In this document: one piece after another, positions 1-7,822 of the stretch
Position numbering within the stretch: position 1 is the first letter of the stretch
How the letters are laid out: the number at the start of each line of letters is the position of its first letter
Assembly (NCBI GenBank): GCA_015057325.1
Contig: SVEQ01000005.1
Coordinates: 186,001 to 250,000 of the forward strand
Origin: Lachnospiraceae bacterium
GTDB lineage: Bacteria; Bacillota; Clostridia; Lachnospirales; Lachnospiraceae
Length of the DNA: 64,000 bases
Direction of reading: 5' to 3'
Notes under the pieces: generated by a model
What the model was told of the DNA's origin: nothing
Seen by the model: only the letters and a program-made list of their open reading frames with translations
Databases searched by the model: none
Made by a program: the position numbers and the translations under genes

Positions 1-1317
1 AAGCTCACCAACCGCACGAATACGACGATTACCTAAGTGGTCGATATCGTCCTCGTTACCGATTCCGTACTCAAGGTGGATATTGTAACTGATTGAAGCC
101 AAAATATCCTCTTTTGTAATATGCTTAGGAATAAGGTCGTGAATATCACGCTTAATTGCATTCTTTAATTCTTCTTTGTCAGTATATTCTTCTAATAACT
201 GAGCTAATACAGGGTAAAATACGTCTTCCGTAACACCCAATTCTTCCACATCAAAGTCAACATACTCTTTGATGTCAACCATCATGTTAGAAAGAACCTT
301 AACATTGCGGGTTTCTGTCTGTATAAGGACATACGGAATAGCTGCATTCTGAATCTCTGTTGCCTTGTCTCTTGTAACAGTCTCACCTGCTTTGGCAATG
401 ATTTCACCTGTAACAGGGCTTACTGCATCCTCTGCAAGAACATGTCCTGCAATACGATTCTTTAATGCAAGCTTCTTATTAAACTTATAACGTCCAACCT
501 TGGCAAGGTCATATCTTCTAGGGTCAAAGAACATTGCATTGATAAGACTCTCTGCACTTTCAACCGCCAAAGGCTCACCCGGACGAATCTTTTTGTATAA
601 CTCTAACAGACCCTCTTCATAATTAGTAGAAGGATCCTTCTCGAAGCTGGCCTCAATCTTAGGCTCATCTCCGAATAATTCTCTGATTTCATCATTGGTT
701 CCGATTCCCAAAGAACGAATGAGTACGGTAATCGGCACCTTTCTTGTTCTATCTACACGTACATAAAAAACGTCATTTGAATCCGTCTCGTACTCAAGCC
801 ATGCACCACGGTTAGGGATTACTGTACATGCGTACAAGGTCTTACCTAACTTATCATGACTGATCGCATAATAAATACCCGGAGAACGAACAAGCTGACT
901 TACGATAACACGCTCTGCACCATTGATAACAAACGTGCCTGTCTCGGTCATCAGTGGAAGATCACCCATGAAAATATCATGCTGATTGATCTCGTCCGTT
1001 TCCTTATTATGAAGACGTACGTTAACCTTCAAAGGAGCTGCATATGTAGCATCTCTCTCCTTACATTCACCAATCGTATACTTCTTATCCTCTTCGCAAA
1101 GCTGAAAATCGATAAACTCCAAGCTAAGCTGTCCGGAATAATCAGTGATCGGCGAAATATCATCGAACACTTCTTTGAGTCCCGCTTCTAAGAACCACTT
1201 ATATGAGTCCTTCTGTACTTCAATGAGATTAGGCATCTCAAGCACTTCTTTTTGTCTGGAATAACTCATTCGGATTCCTTTTCCCGCTTTCACAGGACTG
1301 ATTCTGCTCTTTTCCAT
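1..1317 (-). CDS. rpoB: RNA polymerase beta subunit, N-terminal part (runs off the window)
   Basis: Encodes the first 439 residues of the DNA-directed RNA polymerase beta subunit, the catalytic-core subunit that forms one side of the active cleft. The reading frame is open from the ATG at 1317 to base 1 with no stop. Typical beta-subunit stretches are readable, such as PNLIEVQKDSY near residue 29, GTFVINGAERVIVSQLVRSP and VPITVLIRSLG. A GGGGTGA-type ribosome site lies just upstream of the ATG. It follows rplJ-rplL in the usual bacterial order, but has its own promoter in the 333-bp gap after the rplL terminator. The rifampicin region is outside the window. Confidence 0.97.
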   Translation of the reverse strand, partial: MEKSRISPVKAGKGIRMSYSRQKEVLEMPNLIEVQKDSYKWFLEAGLKEVFDDISPITDYSGQLSLEFIDFQLCEEDKKYTIGECKERDATYAAPLKVNVRLHNKETDEINQHDIFMGDLPLMTETGTFVINGAERVIVSQLVRSPGIYYAISHDKLGKTLYACTVIPNRGAWLEYETDSNDVFYVRVDRTRKVPITVLIRSLGIGTNDEIRELFGDEPKIEASFEKDPSTNYEEGLLELYKKIRPGEPLAVESAESLINAMFFDPRRYDLAKVGRYKFNKKLALKNRIAGHVLAEDAVSPVTGEIIAKAGETVTRDKATEIQNAAIPYVLIQTETRNVKVLSNMMVDIKEYVDFDVEELGVTEDVFYPVLAQLLEEYTDKEELKNAIKRDIHDLIPKHITKEDILASISYNIHLEYGIGNEDDIDHLGNRRIRAVGEL

Positions 1318-1391
1318 TGACGTTTTCACCCCTTGATAATATTGATAAAATGGCTATTGAGGATAGCTACCCACAATAATCACATTGTACT

Positions 1392-1420
1392 ATTCTACCA
1401 CCATGATTTTCCAGTGTCAA
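1392..1420 (-). promoter_or_regulatory. Promoter for rpoB
   Basis: On the minus strand TTGACA (1415-1420) is followed after 17 nt by TAGAAT (1392-1397), about 75 nt upstream of the rpoB start. This is a near-consensus housekeeping promoter. With the terminator after rplL it suggests that rpoB can be transcribed independently of rplJL. Further upstream (1480-1510) is a short TCAAT/ATTGA inverted repeat of unknown meaning; nothing else is evident between 1318 and 1590. Confidence 0.75.
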
Positions 1421-1589
1421 CCAATATTTTTCATATGTTGACAAGCTTTTTTCGATATGGAATATGTTGTGTTTCTTCCTAATTAAAGTGTCAATATCTT
1501 GTATTGACGAAAAACACGCGCCGATTCAGACAGGCAATGATCATCCACAAAAGCACCTCATCGGAGGCCGGATGTTATGAAAAAATAGA

Positions 1590-1628
1590 AAATATGAAAA
1601 AGCGCAACAGGTAAAACCCGCTGCGCCT
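1590..1628 (-). terminator. Rho-independent terminator after rplL
   Basis: Minus-strand hairpin with GCGCA and TGCGC arms (1602-1626) enclosing an AGG/CCC extension, followed by a T-rich run. It lies 25 nt after the rplL stop and probably attenuates read-through into rpoB. Confidence 0.75.
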
Positions 1629-1650
1629 TATAAGTCTTATCAAAGCGAAA

Positions 1651-2022
1651 TTACTTAAGAGTAACCTTAGCTCCTTCAGCCTCTAACTTAGTCTTAATCT
1701 CCTCAGCCTCTGCCTTAGAAGCACCCTCTTTAAGAATCTTAGGAGCTCCGTCAACAACTTCCTTAGCTTCCTTAAGTCCAAGACCTGTTACCTCACGAAC
1801 AACCTTGATAACCTTAACCTTAGCCTCACCAACCTCAGTTAACTCTACATCAAACTCGTCCTTCTCAGCTGCTGCTTCTCCGCCTGCTGCTCCGCCTGCT
1901 GCTGCAACTACAACGCCTGCTGCTGCAGATACGCCGAACTCTTCCTCACAAGCCTTAACTAATTCATTTAACTCTAATACGCTTAACTTCTTGATCTCTT
2001 CGATAAATTCCTGAGTAGTCAT
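1651..2022 (-). CDS. rplL: 50S ribosomal protein L7/L12
   Basis: Flexible stalk protein of the large ribosomal subunit that recruits translation factors to the GTPase centre. At 123 residues it has normal family length: a helical N-terminal dimerisation domain, an Ala/Gly-rich hinge (about residues 35-53), and a C-terminal domain ending in [20 protein letters not shown]. The start at 2022 (MTTQEF) is chosen because GGAGGA sits a few bases before it; the upstream in-frame ATG at 2037 overlaps that ribosome site. It lies 80 bp after rplJ and is followed by a terminator. Confidence 0.97.
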   Translation of the reverse strand: MTTQEFIEEIKKLSVLELNELVKACEEEFGVSAAAGVVVAAAGGAAGGEAAAEKDEFDVELTEVGEAKVKVIKVVREVTGLGLKEAKEVVDGAPKILKEGASKAEAEEIKTKLEAEGAKVTLK

Positions 2023-2102
2023 TATTAATTCCTCCATTTTAATCTAATTATTATTTGTTATCTCTTCTTATATAGAAGATAGTTTAAATGATACAGAGTA
2101 TT

Positions 2103-2603
2103 TTATGCCTCTGCTGCGCCTTCACCCTGCTCTGCAATCTGCTTAATAACTCTTGCAAAGTTAGCGATAGGTGACTGTAAGCTTCCAAGCATCTTTGAAA
2201 GTAATTCCTCTCTTGAAGGGATGCTGGAAATTGCTTTGATTCCTGCTGCATCATAGAATGTTCCTTCTATAACACCGCCCTTAATCTCAAGTGCCTCTGC
2301 TTCCTTAGCAAACTTAGCAAGTATTCTTGCAGGTGCTGTAGCATCTGTCTTTGAGATAGCAATTGCGTTAGGTCCTTCCAACTGGTCCTTCAAAGCATCG
2401 AACTCTGTGCCGTCAATTGCGAAACGTACCATTGTGTTCTTATATACTTTGTAGGTTACATCTGCTTCTCTTAATGCACGACGAAGCTTTGTATCCTGCT
2501 CTACAGTAAGTCCACGGTAGTCTACGAGTACTGCTGACTGAGCACCATCAAGCTGAGCCTTGATCTCCTCCACGATGGGTTGCTTTAATTCAATCTTTGC
2601 CAT
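2103..2603 (-). CDS. rplJ: 50S ribosomal protein L10
   Basis: Base of the L7/L12 stalk on the large ribosomal subunit. The 166 residues match family length. The N-terminal rRNA-binding domain contains SAVLVDYRGLTVEQDTKLRRALREA, split here as SAVLVDYRGLT plus the following charged helix, and the C-terminal helix for L12 binding is IANFARVIKQIAEQ. The start is supported by AAGGAGG 8-9 nt upstream. It heads an rplJ-rplL unit behind an L10 leader; rplK and rplA are not adjacent, because the next gene upstream is on the opposite strand. Confidence 0.97.
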   Translation of the reverse strand: MAKIELKQPIVEEIKAQLDGAQSAVLVDYRGLTVEQDTKLRRALREADVTYKVYKNTMVRFAIDGTEFDALKDQLEGPNAIAISKTDATAPARILAKFAKEAEALEIKGGVIEGTFYDAAGIKAISSIPSREELLSKMLGSLQSPIANFARVIKQIAEQGEGAAEA

Positions 2604-2639
2604 CGAACTTGTGCCTCCTTATATTATTAATGACTGCAC

Positions 2640-2785
2640 GTTATAAAAAGAAAACTTCGCATCCAAAGACACGAAGTAAATTACATACGATTAAAATCAA
2701 TTAAGATATATCATACGAATTCCCTCGGTAGGCGCTTGCGCTTACACCAAACGGTACCTACTGTCTTCGGCAGTTCATCGAGAGA
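2640..2785 (-). promoter_or_regulatory. L10 (rplJ) autoregulatory leader with intrinsic terminator
   Basis: The transcript leader carries the conserved L10-leader core on the minus strand, TGCCGAAGACAGTAGGT (about 2755-2772), pairing with GCCTACCGAGG further down. It is the site known to bind L10 or the L10-L12 complex. Downstream an ACTTCG/CGAAGT hairpin (2654-2677) is followed by TTTTCTTTTT, forming an attenuator 37 nt before the rplJ start. Excess L10 is expected to favour termination, as in Bacillus. Confidence 0.9.
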
Positions 2786-2786
2786 C

Positions 2787-2815
2787 ACTTTACCACACAT
2801 TGATAAGTGTGTCAA
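2787..2815 (-). promoter_or_regulatory. Promoter for rplJ-rplL
   Basis: Minus-strand TTGACA (2810-2815), 17-nt spacer, TAAAGT (2787-2792), immediately upstream of the L10 leader. Strong match to the housekeeping consensus. Confidence 0.85.
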
Positions 2816-2884
2816 GCACTTTTTGACATATCATGCCATATATAATCCATTTTTCCGATTCATCAGAATACAATCATTCTACTT

Positions 2885-2948
2885 TGACTCAATTTAGTCA
2901 TCAATCAGTTCAATTTAGTCATTTCTACTCATTTTGACTAAATTGAAC
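2885..2948. repeat. Three copies of a TGACTAAATTGAA-type element, possible operator cluster
   Basis: A perfect 14-bp inverted repeat, GTTCAATTTAGTCA (2908-2921) and TGACTAAATTGAAC (2935-2948), is preceded by a third copy inside the near-palindrome TGACTCAATTTAGTCA (2885-2900). The cluster lies between the divergent rplJ and FliD-like promoters. It looks like a multi-site regulator binding region; the regulator is unknown. Confidence 0.5.
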
Positions 2949-3022
2949 CGATATAAGGCAACATTTACAAACATAAACAAAAAAATATGTTTACAAGCAT
3001 AAATCTTTGTGCGTTTTATCAA

Positions 3023-3051
3023 TAGACACTATACATTATGTAGGTTATAAT
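3023..3051 (+). promoter_or_regulatory. Promoter for the FliD-like gene
   Basis: TAGACA (3023-3028), 17-nt spacer and a perfect TATAAT (3046-3051), about 100 nt before the start codon. No convincing flagellar sigma-D type promoter was seen. Confidence 0.7.
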
Positions 3052-3074
3052 GATACTAATTATAACTATACATC

Positions 3075-3108
3075 GTGGGGAACCAGCGTCAAAGGAATGA
3101 CGTGCCAC
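3075..3108 (+). promoter_or_regulatory. Structured 5' leader hairpin of the FliD-like gene
   Basis: GTGG (3075-3078) pairs with CCAC (3105-3108), enclosing a GCGTCA/TGACGT hairpin (3086-3103) with an AAGGAA loop and an internal loop between the two stems. It sits in a roughly 90-nt leader. It matched no riboswitch class I can recognise, so its role is unknown. Confidence 0.4.
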
Positions 3109-3150
3109 ATATTGTGTATGACCTAGAATCCAAGGAAGGAGGTATCTTAT

Positions 3151-4422
3151 ATGGTTAATCTTAATAATGTCTACAATTACTATACTACTCAGCTTCAACC
3201 AAACAGAAGTAGTCAGAAGTCTAATTCCCATAAGAAAGACGATTTGAAAACTGTATATCAGAACATAATCAAAGATAACCAGCATTCACCTTTGTATAAG
3301 TTTACCTTCTCAGATCATATTCAGGCGTACGCAATCGGCATCAAGGAAGCCGCTATGGCGTTAGAAGCAGAAAGCGATTCACTAAGCAGTGATGGCGGCA
3401 ATGATTTCTCTGAAATGAAAGCTGTGTCAAGCGACGAGCATGTTGTTTATGCCAAACTTAGGGAAGATGCCTCCGAGGAGCTTCCCGAGAAGCTCACTTT
3501 GAAGGTTAATTCACTTGCTACAAACCAGACCAACGTCGGTCATTACCTTCCATCCGGCGAGCTTTCCATAGAGCCGGGCAGTTACACTTTTGGTATAGCC
3601 GTTAACAGCAATGAATATACTTTTAATATGAATATACACGACAACGATACGAACATTAATATACAGAAGAATCTGGCTTCAGCTATCAACGACAATAATA
3701 TAGGTATTCATGCCTCGGTAAGAAGCAACAGAATGGATGGAACAAGTGCACTAGTGCTTCGTTCCGACGACGTCGGCAAGCCGGAAGATCAAGATCTCAT
3801 TTTCAGATTTGACCAATCATATCTTGAGAATGATATTACCGCATTCTTAGGCGCAGAACAGGTGGTTACCCCACCGGCCAACGCTGAATTTTATATTAAT
3901 GATACGTTACATACAGCAGTAAGCAATCAGATATCTCTTAATCATTCCATGGATATTGATTTACTGGCAACAAGTGATAAGGAGGTACAGGTTGGCTACG
4001 TTCCTGACGAAGATAAACTGTCAGACAAGATTGCCAACTTCTTACAATCATACAATTTATTGATTGATATATCACATGGAGAAAGCCAGCGTGGCGCCGG
4101 CAAATTATATCACGACATTACCGGCATAGTTAAGCGCCACAAAGAAGAGCTTACCGCCGCAGGTATTGTAACGGATGATTCAGGTCACTTAAGTCGTACC
4201 GGCGAGGATGATCTCTTCTCCAGCACAAGAATACAGGCGTTGTTTAACGATAAGATATCCGATTTCCACAAGGATATCTCCAAGACAACCGGACATATAA
4301 CACTTAATCCGTTAGACTATGTTGATAAGATTGTTGTTACTTATCCTAACACTACCGGAACATATCCTAATCCGTATAATCCATCTAAGTATTCCGGCTT
4401 ACTGTTTAACGATTACAGGTAA
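3151..4422 (+). CDS. FliD-like flagellar hook-associated (filament cap) protein
   Basis: A 423-residue protein resembling the middle and C-terminal parts of the flagellar filament-cap protein FliD. Residues about 125-200 contain the cap-type pattern LTLKVNSLATNQTN, then a GSYTFGIAVN strand pair and a DTNINIQKNLASAIND helix. The latter two resemble the D2/D3 repeat seen in FliD and its non-flagellar relatives. There is no signal peptide. A strong ribosome site (AAGGAGG, 8 nt before ATG) and its own promoter support the start. It stands alone, with no other flagellar gene nearby. The assignment rests on pattern similarity; it may be a lineage-specific FliD paralogue or surface protein. Confidence 0.6.
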   Translation: MVNLNNVYNYYTTQLQPNRSSQKSNSHKKDDLKTVYQNIIKDNQHSPLYKFTFSDHIQAYAIGIKEAAMALEAESDSLSSDGGNDFSEMKAVSSDEHVVYAKLREDASEELPEKLTLKVNSLATNQTNVGHYLPSGELSIEPGSYTFGIAVNSNEYTFNMNIHDNDTNINIQKNLASAINDNNIGIHASVRSNRMDGTSALVLRSDDVGKPEDQDLIFRFDQSYLENDITAFLGAEQVVTPPANAEFYINDTLHTAVSNQISLNHSMDIDLLATSDKEVQVGYVPDEDKLSDKIANFLQSYNLLIDISHGESQRGAGKLYHDITGIVKRHKEELTAAGIVTDDSGHLSRTGEDDLFSSTRIQALFNDKISDFHKDISKTTGHITLNPLDYVDKIVVTYPNTTGTYPNPYNPSKYSGLLFNDYR

Positions 4423-4456
4423 TTGCAATTAATTTGCATGTCATGCCCCCACATAG

Positions 4457-4500
4457 AAAGAACCCCGATTATCTTATACTCTCGATAACCGGGGTTCTTT
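4457..4500. terminator. Bidirectional terminator
   Basis: Long stem AAAGAACCCCG ... CGGGGTTCTTT with an additional TTATC/GATAA extension and T/A runs on both sides. It serves the convergent FliD-like gene (+) and the hypothetical gene at 4501 (-). Confidence 0.9.
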
Positions 4501-4863
4501 TTATCCTACTATCATTTTAGCTGTAAGGTCTAACTTGTTAAGAAACGGTATGAAATCTTCTTCCAAACATCCGGCAACCATAGCATAATCACCGCTCGAA
4601 AGACTCTCGCCTAAGTTCTTAACAGCATTTATCATTGCTTTCTTATCTATATAACTGCTTCTAGCACTAATCAAATCGGAACACTGATTATATACTTCTA
4701 TTTCCCAGTTGATACCGGTTATGACCTCATTAAGATAATCTCCCGTATCTTCCCTGACGTCCTCGCGAAGTTCCGTTATAAGATTCTGCACTGCCGGGAT
4801 TAAGTTCTCGCTATATGATATTAACTCTTTTAAAATCTGTATTTGTAATTCTTCACGTTCCAT
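4501..4863 (-). CDS. Hypothetical helical protein
   Basis: 120 residues, predicted almost entirely alpha-helical, acidic, with no signal peptide, membrane segment or recognisable motif. An AGAGGATG-type ribosome site precedes the start. It shares a bidirectional terminator with the FliD-like gene. A role as a small cytoplasmic partner or chaperone would be a guess from position only; I do not recognise the family. Confidence 0.6.
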   Translation of the reverse strand: MEREELQIQILKELISYSENLIPAVQNLITELREDVREDTGDYLNEVITGINWEIEVYNQCSDLISARSSYIDKKAMINAVKNLGESLSSGDYAMVAGCLEEDFIPFLNKLDLTAKMIVG

Positions 4864-4934
4864 ATATACATCCTCTATTTAAAGAATTATCATTTTCTAT
4901 CAATCTATAATATAACACAAACAACGTATTTTAA

Positions 4935-5792
4935 TCAATCCAAATGATGAAGATTGTAATACCATCTAAGCACAGCCATTCCTATTATGATTGCGTAGCC
5001 GATTATACTGTAGACTACCGGTATCTCTCCTAAGAAAAGCATGCCCCAAATTGCAGCAAATATAACCTGTGTGTAATCAAATACGGATATTTCCTTGGCC
5101 GGTGCAAACTTGTATGCCGATGTAATCGAGAACTGTCCGACAGATGCACCTATTCCCGCAAGCATCAAGCATCCAAACTGTCTAAGCGTCATCGGATGAT
5201 AGTTAAATATAAGAAATGGTCCCGTTACAAGACATGAAAACAGCGAAAAACACATGACTATAATCGGTGTCCTCTCGCCCTTCTTGCCAAGCTTCCTTAC
5301 AAACGCATATGCCGTTCCTGCACCGAAACCGCCATACAAGCCCAAAAGTGCAGGTACAAGCTGCGCATTTCCCGTAGGTCTTATTATAAACAAAGCACCG
5401 ATAAACGCAATTATTGTTGTTACTATATCAACCCCCGAAGGGATTTCTTTTAACAATGGTATGGAAATAATAATGGCAAAAAAAGGCGACAGTTTATTAA
5501 GCATGTTTGCATCAGCAATCCCCAAATGATCGATAGCATAAAAATTGCAAATAAGTCCCGACGTTCCAAAAAGACAACGCCAGAATATATCTAATCTGTT
5601 CTCTTTCTTAATATGTATTCCTTTGCCTTCTTTTGTAAGAAGGGTTATGGCAACGACCGCCGCAAATGCATTTCTAAAGAAAGCCTTTTGCATAGTCGGC
5701 AAGTCACCCGATACTCTAACGAAAAATGTCATCAGCGAAAAACCCACTGCTGCCGAAAGAATACACAAGATTCCCTTCGCGTGATTATTCAT
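4935..5792 (-). CDS. EamA-family (DMT superfamily) membrane transporter
   Basis: 285 residues with about ten hydrophobic segments arranged as two EamA repeats (about 1-135 and 145-280). The first repeat contains the usual SAVGFSLMTFFVRVSGDLPT opening helix and a later PFFAIIISIPLLKE. The second ends with a VFAAIWGMLFLGEIP-type stretch, the pairing typical of drug/metabolite exporters. The substrate cannot be told from sequence. It is transcribed divergently from the EAL gene, and the two promoters share a palindrome. Confidence 0.85.
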   Translation of the reverse strand: MNNHAKGILCILSAAVGFSLMTFFVRVSGDLPTMQKAFFRNAFAAVVAITLLTKEGKGIHIKKENRLDIFWRCLFGTSGLICNFYAIDHLGIADANMLNKLSPFFAIIISIPLLKEIPSGVDIVTTIIAFIGALFIIRPTGNAQLVPALLGLYGGFGAGTAYAFVRKLGKKGERTPIIVMCFSLFSCLVTGPFLIFNYHPMTLRQFGCLMLAGIGASVGQFSITSAYKFAPAKEISVFDYTQVIFAAIWGMLFLGEIPVVYSIIGYAIIIGMAVLRWYYNLHHLD

Positions 5793-5812
5793 GCATTTTT
5801 CATCTCCCTCTG

Positions 5813-5849
5813 TTCAAAACATTATAACCTATGTTATAATGACACAAAA
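5813..5849. promoter_or_regulatory. Divergent promoters sharing a 20-bp palindrome
   Basis: ATTATAAC-ctat-GTTATAAT (5821-5840) contains a TATAAT -10 box on each strand. The plus-strand box (5835-5840) has TTCAAA at 5813-5818 and serves the EAL gene. The minus-strand box (complement of 5821-5826) serves the EamA gene. The arrangement makes the two promoters mutually exclusive or co-regulated. Confidence 0.6.
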
Positions 5850-5890
5850 CAGACTAATTTACAAGACAAATTATCGGGGAGGAGGGTCAT

Positions 5891-7822
5891 ATGTCGGATA
5901 TTGCATTTCTTTTTTGCACGTTCATTGTTTCCATGTCGTGTGCAATATACTTTCGAATAACAAGAAAGCTCCAGAATCGACAAAGCCTTTACCTCTATCT
6001 AATCACAATCAACATCGGTCTTTCGGCAGCATTTTCACTTATAAGTAATTTCATAGAGAACACAACTGTTGCTACAGGTTATTTATTTTTCATACAATAC
6101 ACCTCGCAGCTTATTTTGTTTGCGCTTCACCAGATGCTTTCACCGCTTTACACAGTGTATGTTATGATGGTTAACGGCATCGGCCTTAACAAAAACAATA
6201 AGTTTTTCTCTGTTCTTATGGCGCCGTTTGCCGTTGTAGAGTTACTTATTCTTACTAATCCGTTAAACGGATTCATTTTTTCCTATGACAGGAATTCTAA
6301 TTTTGTACGGGGACCGTTAGAGTTTGTAACTTATATAGTTGCAATATTCTATTTGCTCGTGTCTTTTCACTTCCTTACAAAATATCGCCACGCGGTCAGC
6401 AAGAAAACTACTTTTTCGTTAGTCTATTTTTTTGCGCTTACTATTGTCGGAGTAATCATTCAATTCTTTGTTCCGTTTTTCAAGCTTGAGTTATTCGCAG
6501 AATCCATCTCAACACTTGGTGTTATGCTTTCAATAGAAACCGATAACGATAACTTAGAACCGACAACCCGTGTCTACAACCGTCAGGCTTTTGCGGGTGA
6601 GAATGTAAGACTTATACATACAGGTCAAAGTTATGCCGTTATAACAATTGGCATGACCAATATCCGGTTCTTTCAGCGCATGCTCAATTATGCGGCTCTT
6701 AACGAAGTAATGAGCAATATTGCTGATTGGCTCAAAAGTCTTAGCAATGACATTCGTGTTTTCCGTGCACATCCTGACAATTTCTCAATAATATATCTTT
6801 ATTCGGAACCTGTAGATGTTGATATTCTTGTCAAAAAAATTGCAGACAAGTTTACCGAAGGATGGATGTATGATACCGCGCTCTTGCAGATTAATACCGT
6901 TATCAAGGTGGCAATGATTCCGCAGGACTTTACAGACCCTGATTTCATACTTGAACTTACCGATATCAACTCAGATGTAGAGAAGAACGGTGTTACTATA
7001 CTTAGAAGCAGCGACCTTGAATCCATAACACGTCGTGCACTTATCGAGCATGCTCTTCGTAATGCTCTTGATGAAGATTTGTTTGAAGTATACTATCAGC
7101 CTATTATCGACATGGACGCAAAGAAAATCGTCACCGCAGAGGCACTTCTTCGTCTAAATGATCCCGCTCTTGGATATATACCTCCTGATGAGTTTATTCC
7201 GATTGCAGAGCAGAACGGTCTTATATCCGATATCGGCGTTGCCGTATTTGAGAAAGCCTGCGCCTTTTTGGCAGACGAAAGAACAAAGTCATTAGGCCTT
7301 AACTATCTAGAGATAAACTTAAGCGTTTATCAACTTATCGTCGGTAATACCATTTCGAAATTTAAAGAATTGATGGATGAATATGGAATATCGCCCAAGC
7401 AGATCAACTTAGAAATAACAGAAACCGGCTCCATCGGTGACTCCAACTCTTTAAAAACCGCTATCGAAGAACTTAAGAGAATCGGTTTTGCATTTTCATT
7501 GGATGATTACGGAACCGGTTATTCAAATCTTACATATATTATCAGCATGGATTTCCAAAATATCAAATCCGACAAGGGACTTCTTTGGAACAGCGATAAC
7601 AACGATGATTCAAAGATTCTTATTACAGACACTATCCAGATGATGAGACGTCTTGGCTTTAACGTAATCCAGGAAGGTGTCGAGACAAAAGAACAGCTTG
7701 ATCTCGTTGTTGATGCAGGTGCCAATCTTATACAGGGTTATTATTTTTCAAAGCCTATTCCAAAGGAAGAGTTCTTAAGGTTTGTTAAGAACTTCTCCTT
7801 TGAAGATGTTATCAATAAATGA
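5891..7822 (+). CDS. Membrane c-di-GMP phosphodiesterase: 7TM, degenerate GGDEF, intact EAL
   Basis: 643 residues. Seven hydrophobic segments span about 1-215, followed by a GGDEF-like domain (about 225-385) and an EAL domain (about 395-640). The GGDEF signature is replaced by HPDNF, so no diguanylate cyclase activity is expected. The EAL domain keeps the key motifs: EALLRL, EINLS, LEITET, LDDYGTGYSN, QEGVET and QGYYFSKP, so c-di-GMP hydrolysis to pGpG is expected. A GGAGGAGGG ribosome site lies before the ATG. It is a paralogue of the genes at 54934 and 56840, where the EAL motifs are progressively lost. Confidence 0.85.
   Translation: MSDIAFLFCTFIVSMSCAIYFRITRKLQNRQSLYLYLITINIGLSAAFSLISNFIENTTVATGYLFFIQYTSQLILFALHQMLSPLYTVYVMMVNGIGLNKNNKFFSVLMAPFAVVELLILTNPLNGFIFSYDRNSNFVRGPLEFVTYIVAIFYLLVSFHFLTKYRHAVSKKTTFSLVYFFALTIVGVIIQFFVPFFKLELFAESISTLGVMLSIETDNDNLEPTTRVYNRQAFAGENVRLIHTGQSYAVITIGMTNIRFFQRMLNYAALNEVMSNIADWLKSLSNDIRVFRAHPDNFSIIYLYSEPVDVDILVKKIADKFTEGWMYDTALLQINTVIKVAMIPQDFTDPDFILELTDINSDVEKNGVTILRSSDLESITRRALIEHALRNALDEDLFEVYYQPIIDMDAKKIVTAEALLRLNDPALGYIPPDEFIPIAEQNGLISDIGVAVFEKACAFLADERTKSLGLNYLEINLSVYQLIVGNTISKFKELMDEYGISPKQINLEITETGSIGDSNSLKTAIEELKRIGFAFSLDDYGTGYSNLTYIISMDFQNIKSDKGLLWNSDNNDDSKILITDTIQMMRRLGFNVIQEGVETKEQLDLVVDAGANLIQGYYFSKPIPKEEFLRFVKNFSFEDVINK

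Noticed and set aside
856-1191. Plus-strand frame of 111 codons
   Set aside because: Lies wholly within rpoB on the other strand, no supporting signals.
1805-2014. Plus-strand Ala/Ser-rich frame
   Set aside because: Antisense shadow of rplL's Ala/Glu-rich codons; no ribosome site.
2930-2960. Flagellar sigma-D promoter (CCGATATAA seen at 2948-2956)
   Set aside because: No TAAA at the required distance upstream; a housekeeping promoter closer to the gene is better.
3052-3150. c-di-GMP riboswitch before the FliD-like gene
   Set aside because: Conserved GEMM residues could not be found; only a generic hairpin is supported.
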